Position numbers and translations under genes: made by a program. Source: a virus. Taken from it: 26,333 bases of DNA. A model generated the notes under the pieces. It worked only from the letters and a program-made list of their open reading frames with translations. It searched no databases and had not been told where the DNA came from. Where the stretch lies: positions 1-26,333 of the IMG/VR virus record IMGVR_UViG_3300042864_002183; one strand, written 5' to 3'. Position 1 is the stretch's first letter, and every line of letters begins with the position of its first letter. Below, one piece after another: positions 15,006 to 21,961 of this stretch.

Positions 15006-15011
15006 GGCCGT

Positions 15012-15290
15012 TCAGTCGTTGGTGGTTCCCCATTCCGGGTGGCGCTTGCCGGTGGCGATCAGGCCGGAGGCGAGCATGTCCTCGACCAGTGCCTTCGGCG
15101 GCCACGGGCGGTGAGGTTTGCCGGTCTGCATCTTGGACGCCCGTGCGGTGGCGCGGCAGTAGGATGGCAGGTCGGCTTCCGGGTTGAAGCTGTCGGCCCG
15201 CAGTTGGGTCATCAGGTCGGTGGCATCAACGGCGGAGAAGGTCGCCCCGTCGATGGTGTGGTATTCGGTGTTCATGGTGGTCATTGTCAT
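15012..15290 (-). CDS. Unknown small protein (92 aa)
   Basis: No family recognised. Mostly polar; contains a helical stretch DATDLMTQLRADSFN and RPWPPKALVEDMLASGLI. It lies 9 nt after the amidoligase and 6 nt before the next gene, so it belongs to the same minus-strand operon. The start could be any of three methionines in MTMTTMNTEY (15290, 15284 or 15275). Confidence 0.65.
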   Translation of the reverse strand: MTMTTMNTEYHTIDGATFSAVDATDLMTQLRADSFNPEADLPSYCRATARASKMQTGKPHRPWPPKALVEDMLASGLIATGKRHPEWGTTND

Positions 15291-15299
15291 TGGTGGAAA

Positions 15300-16106
15300 T
15301 CAGGCGGCCAGTTTTTTGGCGCGGGCGGTGTAGAATTTCGTGAGGCCACGGGCGTCGATGGCTTGGAAGAACCACTTCATGCGGCTGGCTCCAACTCCGG
15401 TGTCCTCTGGCCGGTTGCGGACGGTGGTGGCGGTTTCGGCGGCGTCGAAGAGGCGGGCCATCAGTCGCACCCAGTTGGTGATCTTGGCCGGATCGGTGGT
15501 GCCCGAATGGTGACGGACTTCGAGCGTCTGGTGGCGGAAGAAGGAATGGATGTTGAGCTTGCGGTAGCGGCAGGGATAGAGCTGCTTCATTTGTTCCATG
15601 CTGCGGCAGGCGTCGATCTTGCTGAACATCTCGGAGCATTGGCCCCGGTGATTCCCGGCGTTGATGATGCCGTGGTCTAGGTTCGTGCGGCAGTAGGTGT
15701 TGGCATTCCCCCGGCGGGAGGCGGGCTGGAAGGTGTCGAGGACGTCCTCGAATTTGAGCCACATCTTGAAGAGGTTCTTCACCGCTTTCAGTGACATCGT
15801 GCGGGCGTCGAAATGGACGTGGAGTCCGCAGCGCTTGTCCACTTGGGCACCGGCGGCTTCGAGGGCGGCGGCGGCGATTCTGACTTCCTCGATACCGGCT
15901 TCACCTTCGAGAACTGGTGAGACGAGTTCCAAACCGCAGGAGCCGTCGGTGACGACCTTCCAATAGGGCGTGGTGTCGTGGGTGTAGTAGGAGGACTCGA
16001 CCCGGATGCCTGCGGCTCTCAGGCTCATGACGGCTTGTTCTTTGGTGATGGTGGAGAGGAATTCGATCTCGACTCCGAAGCGGCGGGACATGGTTGGCGT
16101 TGTCAT
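15300..16106 (-). CDS. Amidoligase (glutamine-synthetase-like COOH-NH2 ligase)
   Basis: 268 aa from ATG 16106 (MTTPTMSRRFGVEIEFL); ATG 16091 is possible. Motifs of the Amidoligase_2 family are visible: FGVEIEF near the start, CGLHVHFD in the middle and LEVRHHSGTTDPAKI.NW toward the end. These enzymes use ATP to join carboxylate and amine groups, and in phages are thought to modify peptides, cell-wall parts or proteins; the substrate here is unknown. It leads a five-gene operon with two small unknowns and the toxin-antitoxin pair, and is divergent from small plus-strand genes. The open frame extends to 16208 but the extra part is not family-like. Confidence 0.85.
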   Translation of the reverse strand: MTTPTMSRRFGVEIEFLSTITKEQAVMSLRAAGIRVESSYYTHDTTPYWKVVTDGSCGLELVSPVLEGEAGIEEVRIAAAALEAAGAQVDKRCGLHVHFDARTMSLKAVKNLFKMWLKFEDVLDTFQPASRRGNANTYCRTNLDHGIINAGNHRGQCSEMFSKIDACRSMEQMKQLYPCRYRKLNIHSFFRHQTLEVRHHSGTTDPAKITNWVRLMARLFDAAETATTVRNRPEDTGVGASRMKWFFQAIDARGLTKFYTARAKKLAA

Positions 16107-16193
16107 GGTTAATATCTGCCATGGTGCCACCTCACGTCCATGGCTAAGTGTAGTTAGAGGAAAAAAGACATGATTTCTCCGCATCGTTTCACT

Positions 16194-16280
16194 CATGAAA
16201 CGTGCCAATCGAAACAGAATCGGAGTCTGCGGAATGACGCATGATTAGCACGCATCATGACGTTCATGCACCGTGCCAAT
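16194..16280. repeat. Pair of 17-bp direct repeats, TCATGMAMCGTGCCAAT
   Basis: TCATGAAACGTGCCAAT at 16193-16209 and TCATGCACCGTGCCAAT at 16264-16280, 15 of 17 identical and 71 nt apart. Between them CATGAT (16240-16245) and ATCATG (16254-16259) form an inverted repeat. All lie in the 260-nt divergent region 16107-16366 between the amidoligase and the small plus-strand genes, so they are probably regulator sites. No gene is seen in this stretch. Confidence 0.5.
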
Positions 16281-16307
16281 TCATCATCTAACGGGCATTC
16301 AGAACGG

Positions 16308-16364
16308 GACGAAAAAAGACGAAAAAAGACATGGACTCAAGTTGTCAGACTGGCAGATGAGGGA
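16308..16364 (+). promoter_or_regulatory. Repeated leader element, copy 1
   Basis: GACGAAAAAAGAC twice (16308-16320, 16318-16330), then ATGGAC, eight variable bases, TCAGAC, one variable base and GGCAGATGAGGGA. The same arrangement recurs at 17808-17864. It ends in GAGGGA, a possible ribosome-binding site 2 nt before ATG 16367. Likely a shared 5' leader or control element for small genes. Confidence 0.6.
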
Positions 16365-16366
16365 CG

Positions 16367-16585
16367 ATGAAAGGGACTGCCAACGCCGGAAATGACACCG
16401 CATACGTCACCGGAATGTTAGTCCTGATCCGCCCCGAGTGGGATGGAGACGACACGCTCCATGTAGTTGCCGAATGGAGCGGCGACCGCGGATTCATCCG
16501 GCCTGTCGAATGGCCGCACGGCGGGATCATCCCGACCGAACTCGTTACCGCTGAAATGATTCAACCCGCAACCATCAATCCCTGA
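16367..16585 (+). CDS. Unknown small protein (72 aa)
   Basis: Beta-rich soluble protein; contains YVTGMLVLIRPEWDGDD and a repeated aromatic pattern (VVAEWSGDRGFIRPVEWPHGG). Not recognised. It directly follows leader copy 1, which supplies a GAGGGA ribosome-binding site. First gene of a run of small plus-strand genes ending at the DUF2786 gene. Confidence 0.6.
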   Translation: MKGTANAGNDTAYVTGMLVLIRPEWDGDDTLHVVAEWSGDRGFIRPVEWPHGGIIPTELVTAEMIQPATINP

Positions 16586-16592
16586 AACCACC

Positions 16593-16760
16593 ATGTACAC
16601 CGCCAGTGAAATAGACGCCATGACCATCGAGGAAATCGAACAAGTCGCCGAACTGCTCACCGATGAAGCCCGCGAGGAATGGGCTGCCGCCGGATACTCC
16701 GGCGAGTCCTACTGCAATCTCGGAATGAACGACGCCGAGAAATCTATCAACTCCCACTGA
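16593..16760 (+). CDS. Unknown small acidic protein (55 aa)
   Basis: Too short for most gene callers but well placed: MYTASEIDAMTIEEIEQVAE, then a helix LLTDEAREEWAAAGYSG and a C-terminal SYCNLGMNDAEK. It is strongly acidic. It begins 7 nt after the previous stop, with the AC-rich leader GAAACCACC and no Shine-Dalgarno, and ends 27 nt before the next gene. Function unknown; a helical adaptor or inhibitor is one possibility. Confidence 0.6.
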   Translation: MYTASEIDAMTIEEIEQVAELLTDEAREEWAAAGYSGESYCNLGMNDAEKSINSH

Positions 16761-16787
16761 ACTGACCAACCCCAACCAAACAACACC

Positions 16788-17078
16788 ATGGACATCGAAT
16801 ACATCAAGCAACACCGCAGCCTCACTCTTGAATACGGACGCGGCGAAACCTACTGCTCCAACAAGCCGACGCTCTACGGTCATTCGACCTATGGACGCAG
16901 CTCGGTTCTCGCCGGTCGCCCGCGCCGGGTCTTCCTCGAAAGCTGGGATGATCTGGACACCGCCCGCGCCGAACTCAAGGCAGCGAAGATCCGCTACTCC
17001 GATCTCTGCGACACGGGCGGTTCCACTCACATCCCGGTGGATGTCATCACCGCAGGCATCCCCGACGAAGAAATCTAA
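16788..17078 (+). CDS. Unknown small protein (96 aa)
   Basis: Begins MDIEYIKQHRSLTLEYGRGE and carries several Tyr/Gly-rich stretches (YGHSTYGRSSVLAGRPRRVF), then a helix WDDLDTARAELKAAKI and a closing strand. Not recognised. The leader is AC-rich (CCAACCAAACAACACC) without a Shine-Dalgarno. It is 20 nt upstream of the DUF2786 gene, probably in one operon. Confidence 0.65.
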   Translation: MDIEYIKQHRSLTLEYGRGETYCSNKPTLYGHSTYGRSSVLAGRPRRVFLESWDDLDTARAELKAAKIRYSDLCDTGGSTHIPVDVITAGIPDEEI

Positions 17079-17098
17079 CTACCAACCACCAAGATCCC

Positions 17099-17800
17099 AT
17101 GAAATCCGAATCCGAAATCCTCGAAAAAATCCGCAAGCTCCTGCGCCTGGCTGACCGCTCCCGCGGTTCCACCGAGAACGAAGCGAAAGTGGCACTGGCG
17201 AAAGCGCAGGAATTGATGACCCGCCACAACATCGACTCGGCGCTGCTCCGCATGGAGCGCGGCGAATCGGGCGGCGCGGGCTTCACCGTCAACAAGGGCA
17301 AGGTCGATCTGCCGAAGACCCTCAACCCGGCCGACCTGATGATTCTCTCGATCCTGCAGGCGCACTTCAACGTGAAGACGATCCTGATGCCCGATGGGCG
17401 GGGGACACCGGTGGACATCATTGGTGCCGCCGCCGACATCGACTTTGCCATCTATGCCTTCAACTACCTGCGGCAGACATTCTTCCGCTGTTGGAACGAG
17501 TTCAAGCGGACCCACGCCAACCCGGACAAGGCATCCTACTACCGGGGCTTGCGCGACGGCCTGAACGCCGAACTCAAAGCGGCGAAACAACGGGCCGAAC
17601 AATCCTACGCCGCCGACCAGCGCCAAACATACGGACTGGTCGTCGTGGACCAGCAGGCGGTCATCACCCGATACGTCGAGGACAATTACGGCAAGCTCCG
17701 CAATCGCAACACCCGGTCGCGCCGCCTGCATTCGGGCAGTTACACCGCCGGTGAAACCAAAGGCCGCACCATCCAAATCAACCGCCCACTTCCGTCATGA
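17099..17800 (+). CDS. DUF2786-domain protein
   Basis: 233 aa. Residues about 5-45 (ILEKIRKLLRLADRSRGSTE, then NEAKVALAKAQELMTRHNID) are the DUF2786 helical hairpin, a common phage and actinobacterial domain of unknown function. The rest is an alpha/beta region that includes IIGAAADIDFAIYAFNYL and SYYRGLRDGLNAEL, as in longer members of the family. The C-terminus is basic and Arg-rich. Start ATG 17099 has the AC-rich leader CCAACCACCAAGATCCC. The stop overlaps an ATG at 17797 that I do not consider a start. Confidence 0.82.
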   Translation: MKSESEILEKIRKLLRLADRSRGSTENEAKVALAKAQELMTRHNIDSALLRMERGESGGAGFTVNKGKVDLPKTLNPADLMILSILQAHFNVKTILMPDGRGTPVDIIGAAADIDFAIYAFNYLRQTFFRCWNEFKRTHANPDKASYYRGLRDGLNAELKAAKQRAEQSYAADQRQTYGLVVVDQQAVITRYVEDNYGKLRNRNTRSRRLHSGSYTAGETKGRTIQINRPLPS

Positions 17801-17807
17801 AAACTCT

Positions 17808-17864
17808 CCAACAGAAAGACGAAAAAAGACATGGACGTGCCCGATCAGACGGGCAGATGAGGGA
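17808..17864 (+). promoter_or_regulatory. Repeated leader element, copy 2
   Basis: GACGAAAAAAGACATGGAC at 17818-17836, eight variable bases, TCAGAC, one variable base, GGCAGATGAGGGA to 17864, matching copy 1 at 16308-16364. In this copy TGCCCG and CGGGCA (17838-17843, 17850-17855) form a 6-bp stem around the conserved loop ATCAGA. It precedes ATG 17869 by 4 nt. Confidence 0.6.
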
Positions 17865-17868
17865 TGCT

Positions 17869-18099
17869 ATGACAACAGCATCTATCACCAACAGATACCT
17901 CACCAAGGCGATGCAGCAAAGCATCCGCAGTCTTGAACAAAACGGCTTCACCGTTCGGCGCATCCTGCCGGTCGATCCCATGGCCGGAATCCACGCCCGC
18001 GAGTTCCGGGCCAACTTCGCCAAGCAAACAAAAATCGGACTGCTGGTGTTCAGCGTCCGGATCGACACCGACGGCAACATCACCAACACCAAACCATAA
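17869..18099 (+). CDS. Unknown small protein (76 aa)
   Basis: Starts at ATG 17869 (MTTASITNRYLTKAM), directly behind leader copy 2; the upstream ATG at 17797 would translate the leader itself, which in copy 1 is non-coding, so the shorter form is preferred. The fold looks like a helix and beta strands (SIRSLEQNGFTVRRILPVDP, then IGLLVFSVRIDTDGNI), similar in size to small phage regulatory proteins. Not recognised. Confidence 0.65.
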   Translation: MTTASITNRYLTKAMQQSIRSLEQNGFTVRRILPVDPMAGIHAREFRANFAKQTKIGLLVFSVRIDTDGNITNTKP

Positions 18100-18106
18100 C
18101 ACCACC

Positions 18107-18625
18107 ATGAACAAACTGTATTGGATCGTCTGCGACGACAAAGAAACCAATGTATTCGAAGGCCGCTATCAGGGCCGCACCCGAGGTGAGGCTTTGAAGT
18201 TTCTCAAGCAGTCCATCGGGCGCAAGACGCTCAACGGACTGGTTTTCACCATCACCGAAATCCCCGTGCCACTGATCCGTGAAATCGTCGCGGAAATCCT
18301 CGCCGGGGGCGACGGCAACAACGTCGCGCCCGCTGCGAATGTCGTGCCGCTCACCCGTCCGGCGACCGAGGCCAGCCCGGGACGTTACGACGCGTTCGCT
18401 GACGCGGCTGAGCCCGAACCAACGCCCGCAGAGGCCACGCCACCCAAGGCGAAGGCATCCAAGCCCGCCAAGAAGGTCGGCAATCCCGGCCACGGTGACG
18501 ACCACTGGTCGCAGGTCCGGGACTACTGGCTCGAATGCCGCAGCGTGAAGCAGACCGCCGAGCATTACGGACTGTCCCCCAACTCGATCAAGACCCGCAG
18601 TCGGAGGGAGGGGTGGGGCAAATGA
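18107..18625 (+). CDS. Protein with C-terminal HTH (172 aa)
   Basis: The first 65 residues are an alpha/beta domain (MNKLYWIVCDDKETNVFEG, then KFLKQSIGRKTLNGLVFTIT). A Pro/Ala/Lys-rich flexible linker follows (about 85-125), then a helix-turn-helix: WSQVRDYWLECRSVKQTAEHY, then GLSPNSIKTRSRREGW. This tail resembles the DNA-binding segment of small terminase-like proteins, but a dedicated small terminase lies at 23146, so a regulatory role is more likely. It starts behind an AC-rich leader (ACCATAACACCACC) and overlaps the next gene by 4 nt. Confidence 0.72.
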   Translation: MNKLYWIVCDDKETNVFEGRYQGRTRGEALKFLKQSIGRKTLNGLVFTITEIPVPLIREIVAEILAGGDGNNVAPAANVVPLTRPATEASPGRYDAFADAAEPEPTPAEATPPKAKASKPAKKVGNPGHGDDHWSQVRDYWLECRSVKQTAEHYGLSPNSIKTRSRREGWGK

Positions 18626-18957
18626 GCGCGCCCGACTGGACACCGACTGTCGGTGACGGCGCGACCGTCTGCCACTACAGCGACCGGACCGCCTGCACGG
18701 TGATCCGCGTCAGCCCCAGCGGCAAGACCATCTGGATGCAGGAGGACACCGCCGTTCTCGACGACTGGAAACCCGAGTTCATCCCTGGCGGATTCGCCGG
18801 CCACTGCGTGAACAACGCCGAACAGCGGTATGCCTATCAGTCGAATCCGCAGGGTGCGATCCATCGCGCCAGCGTCCGCAAGGATGGCAAACTCCGCACC
18901 ACCAACGGCGAACGGGTTGTTTCCGGCCGCCATCACTTCCACGACTACAACTTCTGA
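18622..18957 (+). CDS. Conserved phage protein of unknown function (111 aa)
   Basis: The pattern DWTPTVGDGATVCHYSDR, then ACTVIRVSPSGKTIWMQED, GHCVNNAEQRYAYQSNPQG and VVSGRHHFHDYNF is common among phage hypothetical proteins, though no function is known to me. The fold is beta-rich. The ATG overlaps the stop of the HTH gene (ATGA), and its own stop overlaps the next ATG (TGATG), so the three genes are coupled. Confidence 0.8.
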   Translation: MSAPDWTPTVGDGATVCHYSDRTACTVIRVSPSGKTIWMQEDTAVLDDWKPEFIPGGFAGHCVNNAEQRYAYQSNPQGAIHRASVRKDGKLRTTNGERVVSGRHHFHDYNF

Positions 18958-19196
18958 TGAAGGTCGCAGTCGAAAAATACCGCAAACCCGATGGCTACGC
19001 CACGCGCTACTGGTCGGTGTGGGTGGATGGCGAATTGCTCGCCGTCACCCTCTACCGCAAGGGCGCGGAGGCCGTCGCCCGGGCCATCACCAACCCCAAT
19101 CCATATCCCCATGTCACAACCCTTGAAGATCCTGCCAACCCCGCCGCCACGCCCTGCAAGCCCGCCGCTGGCCTGGCGACCTACAGAACCCGATGA
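18957..19196 (+). CDS. Unknown small protein (79 aa)
   Basis: MKVAVEKYRKPDGYATRYW followed by VWVDGELLAVTLYRKGAEAV is a coherent beta-sheet protein of a kind I have seen next to other phage genes. The C-terminal 25 residues read as low-complexity because the frame overlaps the AAA ATPase gene by 86 nt, so the protein may tolerate a variable tail. Coupled to the preceding gene by TGATG. Not assigned to a family. Confidence 0.6.
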   Translation: MKVAVEKYRKPDGYATRYWSVWVDGELLAVTLYRKGAEAVARAITNPNPYPHVTTLEDPANPAATPCKPAAGLATYRTR

Positions 19197-19776
19197 CCTT
19201 TGCGGACCCGCCGCCACGGTCGCAGCTCGCCTCGTCACTAAAGCCCGCAAGCTCCACGACGATCCTGCCGTCCCGGTGAAGATCCTGCTCTACGGCCCGC
19301 CCGGTGTCGGCAAGACCAGCATCGCCGACATGGTGGCTGACGAGTTGGCCGGCACGCGCTTCGCTGTCGAGGAGTTCAACGGCAAGCTCGTCACCGTCGA
19401 AACCGTGAAGCAATGGATGTCCAGCCTCGGCACCTGCTCGCTGTTTGGAGTCTATTCCGTTCGCATCATCAACGAAATGGATCGCTGCACGCGGGATGCA
19501 CAGGACTTGATCCTGAGCTATCTCGACCGACTGCCACCGGGTCGTGCAGTGATCGGCACCAGCAATCTGCAACTCGATCTCCTAACGGAGCGGTTCCAGA
19601 CACGCTTCCAGTCGATCAAGCTCGCCGCTCCGTCCACCGAGGAAATTGCAGCCATGCTCCGCCGTCACTGGCCAGTGGATGAAGCGACCTCCTTGAGGAT
19701 CGCGGTTGGCAGCGGCGGATGCGTCCGGGCCGCGCTGGCCGATCTGGAATCCTGGCTGGATGCGGGCGACTGTTGA
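19111..19776 (+). CDS. Clamp-loader-like AAA+ ATPase
   Basis: 222 aa. Walker A YGPPGVGKTS (61-70), a Walker B-like strand RIINEMDR in which Asn stands before the Glu, sensor 1 AVIGTSN, and the arginine finger region RFQTRF. This is the order of DNA-polymerase clamp-loader or RuvB-like AAA+ modules, with the N-terminal lead AWRPTEPDDLCGPAATVAARL resembling replication factor subunits. It may help load a replication protein or remodel DNA in packaging. The start ATG follows an AC-rich leader and lies inside the preceding gene. Confidence 0.8.
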   Translation: MSQPLKILPTPPPRPASPPLAWRPTEPDDLCGPAATVAARLVTKARKLHDDPAVPVKILLYGPPGVGKTSIADMVADELAGTRFAVEEFNGKLVTVETVKQWMSSLGTCSLFGVYSVRIINEMDRCTRDAQDLILSYLDRLPPGRAVIGTSNLQLDLLTERFQTRFQSIKLAAPSTEEIAAMLRRHWPVDEATSLRIAVGSGGCVRAALADLESWLDAGDC

Positions 19777-19793
19777 CAGCGGCAGCCACGGCG

Positions 19794-20450
19794 ATGACGG
19801 ATGACACCCCAAAAGCCCGCACTCTCGCCAATGGCATCGAAGTCTGGTGTAGCTTCGACAAGCTCGTGCCGGTTGGTGAACTGAAACCCAACCCGCGCAA
19901 CCCGAACACCCACCCGCAGCGGCAGATTGAACTGCTCGCCAAGAACATCCGCTACTTCGGATGGCGGCAAACAATCACCGTCTCCAATCTCACCGGCCTG
20001 ATCGTTTCCGGCCACGGCCGCTTGATGGCAGCCAAGCACCTCGGCGTCGAGGTCGTGCCGGTGGACTATCAGAACTTCGCCAGCGAGAACGACGAACTTG
20101 CCGTGCTGGTGGCCGACAATCGCTTGGCCGAACTGTCCACGGTCGATCTCAACGAACTCGAAAAAATCGCCAACGAGTGGAAGGCCGCCGACTTCGATAC
20201 GATTCTCGCGGGCTTCGAGCCTGCCGACATCGAGGGCCTGCTCAATCCGGGCGGCAACGACGATGACGAGGATGACGACGACCGCCACGACAAGGAACTC
20301 GACAAGAGCGATGTCACGGTTGCGGTCGGACTCTACCGGTTCCGCATCACCCAGGAGGAATTCATCGCGTGGTGTGACCGCGTGAAACAGGACGCCGGTT
20401 TCGACAAAGAAAGTGTGCTCAACGAAATCCGCAGCCGCCTCGGACTATGA
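19794..20450 (+). CDS. ParB-fold protein (218 aa)
   Basis: ParB/Srx N-terminal domain: LVPVGELKPNPRNPNTHPQR (25-43) and the motif SGHGRLMAAKHLG (72-84), as in ParB and in the ParB-like domains of phage DNA methylases. After a helical part an acidic tract NDDDEDDDD occupies about residues 156-164. ParB-fold domains bind CTP or ATP and DNA, or nick DNA. The catalytic methylase domain usually attached to this type is absent; the following gene carries one. Start ATG 19794 lies 17 nt after the ATPase stop and the end overlaps the next gene by 4 nt. Confidence 0.82.
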   Translation: MTDDTPKARTLANGIEVWCSFDKLVPVGELKPNPRNPNTHPQRQIELLAKNIRYFGWRQTITVSNLTGLIVSGHGRLMAAKHLGVEVVPVDYQNFASENDELAVLVADNRLAELSTVDLNELEKIANEWKAADFDTILAGFEPADIEGLLNPGGNDDDEDDDDRHDKELDKSDVTVAVGLYRFRITQEEFIAWCDRVKQDAGFDKESVLNEIRSRLGL

Positions 20451-21961
20451 ACATCACCCTCGAATCCATCGACGCCGTTAGACCATCGACCTACAATCCA
20501 CGGTCGGCGGTTGCCGAGCGGCTTGACCTGATCGAACTGTCGCTTCGCAAGCTCGGTTTCATCGCCCCGATCTTCGCCGACTCGGACGGCGAGATTCTTT
20601 CCGGCCACCAGCGCCACCTCGTCGCATCGCGAATGGGGGCCACGCACGTCCCTGTTTCCCGGACCAAGGCGCTCGACCTCGACCAGCGCAAAGCGCTCAA
20701 CATCGTGTTCAACCGGGCGACCAACGATTTCGATTTCAACAGCACGCCTGGCAGGGTCACCAGTGAGTTGCAATCGCTGGACATTGAGGCGCTCGCTGCC
20801 TGCATCCCCGACAAGGAGGTCGGCAGCGATGGTTTCTTGCGCTGCCTCAAGCCCGCGGAAGTGAGCGTGAAGGATCTCTGCAAGGTGAACTCGGGCCGCT
20901 GGATTCAGTATGCCCGCAACCTCGCCCGCACGTTGCATCGTCACGGCATCCTCATGCCCATCGTTTGCCGCGAGGATCTGACCGTCATCAACGGAATCGG
21001 TCGTTTGGAAATGCTGGCTGAGAAAGGCGCGGCCTTCGCGCCGGTCGTGTTCGTCACCGAGCAGGAAGCTGAATTCGCCCGAGCCATGATGAATCTGCTC
21101 TCGATGGATTTCGACATCCACACGCGCTATGCCGACATGCTGCGCTTCAACTCATTTCGCCGCGCCCGCCGGGTCCGGCGCGAGCTTGGCAACGGATTCG
21201 TCTTCGCCACGCACGGCGCGAAACCATGCAAGGACTTCGACATTGGCAAGGCATCCGACCGCACCCGCTGGACCAAGGAGCACGGGACGACGATTCTCGA
21301 CTTCGGTGCCGGCCACCTGACGGAAACCTTCCTCCTGCGCCAGGCCGGGATCGACTGCACGCCGTTCGAGCCCTACCGCCTCGGCCCTGGGGGCATCAAC
21401 AAAGCGGAGAGCGTGGAACTGGCACGCGCATTTCTCGCAGAGGTGGCGGCAGGCAAGGAATGGACGAGCATCTTCATCGCAAGCGTGCTGAATTCCGTGC
21501 CGTTCCGTGAAGACCGCGAGCACATCGCCTGCCTCTGCGCCGCTCTGTGCAAACCGTTCACCAAGGTCTATGCCTGCGCGTCCTCTGCCGGTGAGTCCGG
21601 CTGGCGGCAGGTCAATGGCAAGGCGTTCATGAACGAGAGCAACGCGGGCAACATCGCGTTCCGCCTCGACTACGAACCGGGCATCCGCATCGGCGATTTT
21701 CAGGACAAGCCCAAGGTCCAGAAGTATCACACTGTTTCGGAGTTCCGCGACCTCTTCGGCCCATTCTTCCGCTCGGTGAAAGTCGATGACTTTTCCAACA
21801 ACATCAACGCGGCCTGCGCGGCGGCACGTCCCGTCGATCCAGCCCGCCTGCGTGCGGCCATCGAGTTCGAATTCAACCTGCCCTATCCGGACGGCACCCG
21901 CATGGAACTCGCGCAATGCGCCATGGACTCTTTCTCCCAACGTCTTCAGATTACCCTATGA
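20447..21961 (+). CDS. ParB-fold and SAM-methyltransferase-like fusion protein
   Basis: 504 aa. Region 1-100 is a ParB-like domain (NITLESIDAVRPSTYNPRS, SGHQRHLVASRMG at 52-64). Residues about 140-230 look like a second, diverged ParB-type domain (LTVINGIGRLEMLAEKG, 178-194). A Rossmann fold follows: TTILDFGAGHLTETFLL (281-297) as SAM motif I, CTPFEPYRL with Glu308 as the ribose-binding acid, and SVLNSVPFREDREHI as the motif seen in class I methyltransferases. No DPPY or PC catalytic motif of DNA methylases is visible, so the target atom is unclear. It overlaps the HAD gene by 4 nt. Probably part of a nucleic-acid modification pathway. Confidence 0.8.
   Translation: MNITLESIDAVRPSTYNPRSAVAERLDLIELSLRKLGFIAPIFADSDGEILSGHQRHLVASRMGATHVPVSRTKALDLDQRKALNIVFNRATNDFDFNSTPGRVTSELQSLDIEALAACIPDKEVGSDGFLRCLKPAEVSVKDLCKVNSGRWIQYARNLARTLHRHGILMPIVCREDLTVINGIGRLEMLAEKGAAFAPVVFVTEQEAEFARAMMNLLSMDFDIHTRYADMLRFNSFRRARRVRRELGNGFVFATHGAKPCKDFDIGKASDRTRWTKEHGTTILDFGAGHLTETFLLRQAGIDCTPFEPYRLGPGGINKAESVELARAFLAEVAAGKEWTSIFIASVLNSVPFREDREHIACLCAALCKPFTKVYACASSAGESGWRQVNGKAFMNESNAGNIAFRLDYEPGIRIGDFQDKPKVQKYHTVSEFRDLFGPFFRSVKVDDFSNNINAACAAARPVDPARLRAAIEFEFNLPYPDGTRMELAQCAMDSFSQRLQITL

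Noticed and set aside
14418-15680. 420-codon plus-strand open frame opposite the toxin-antitoxin and amidoligase genes
   Set aside because: The minus strand encodes clear DUF1778, small mobile-element and amidoligase motifs. The plus-strand translation is Gly/Val-rich with no family pattern.
17797-17868. In-frame extension of the 76-aa gene to ATG 17797
   Set aside because: This would translate the conserved leader element, which in copy 1 lies outside the gene. ATG 17869 has a suitable upstream GAGGGA.
20333-21940. Minus-strand open frames of 262 codons each opposite the ParB genes
   Set aside because: They oppose genes with clear ParB and SAM-binding motifs and have the composition of reverse-complement translation.
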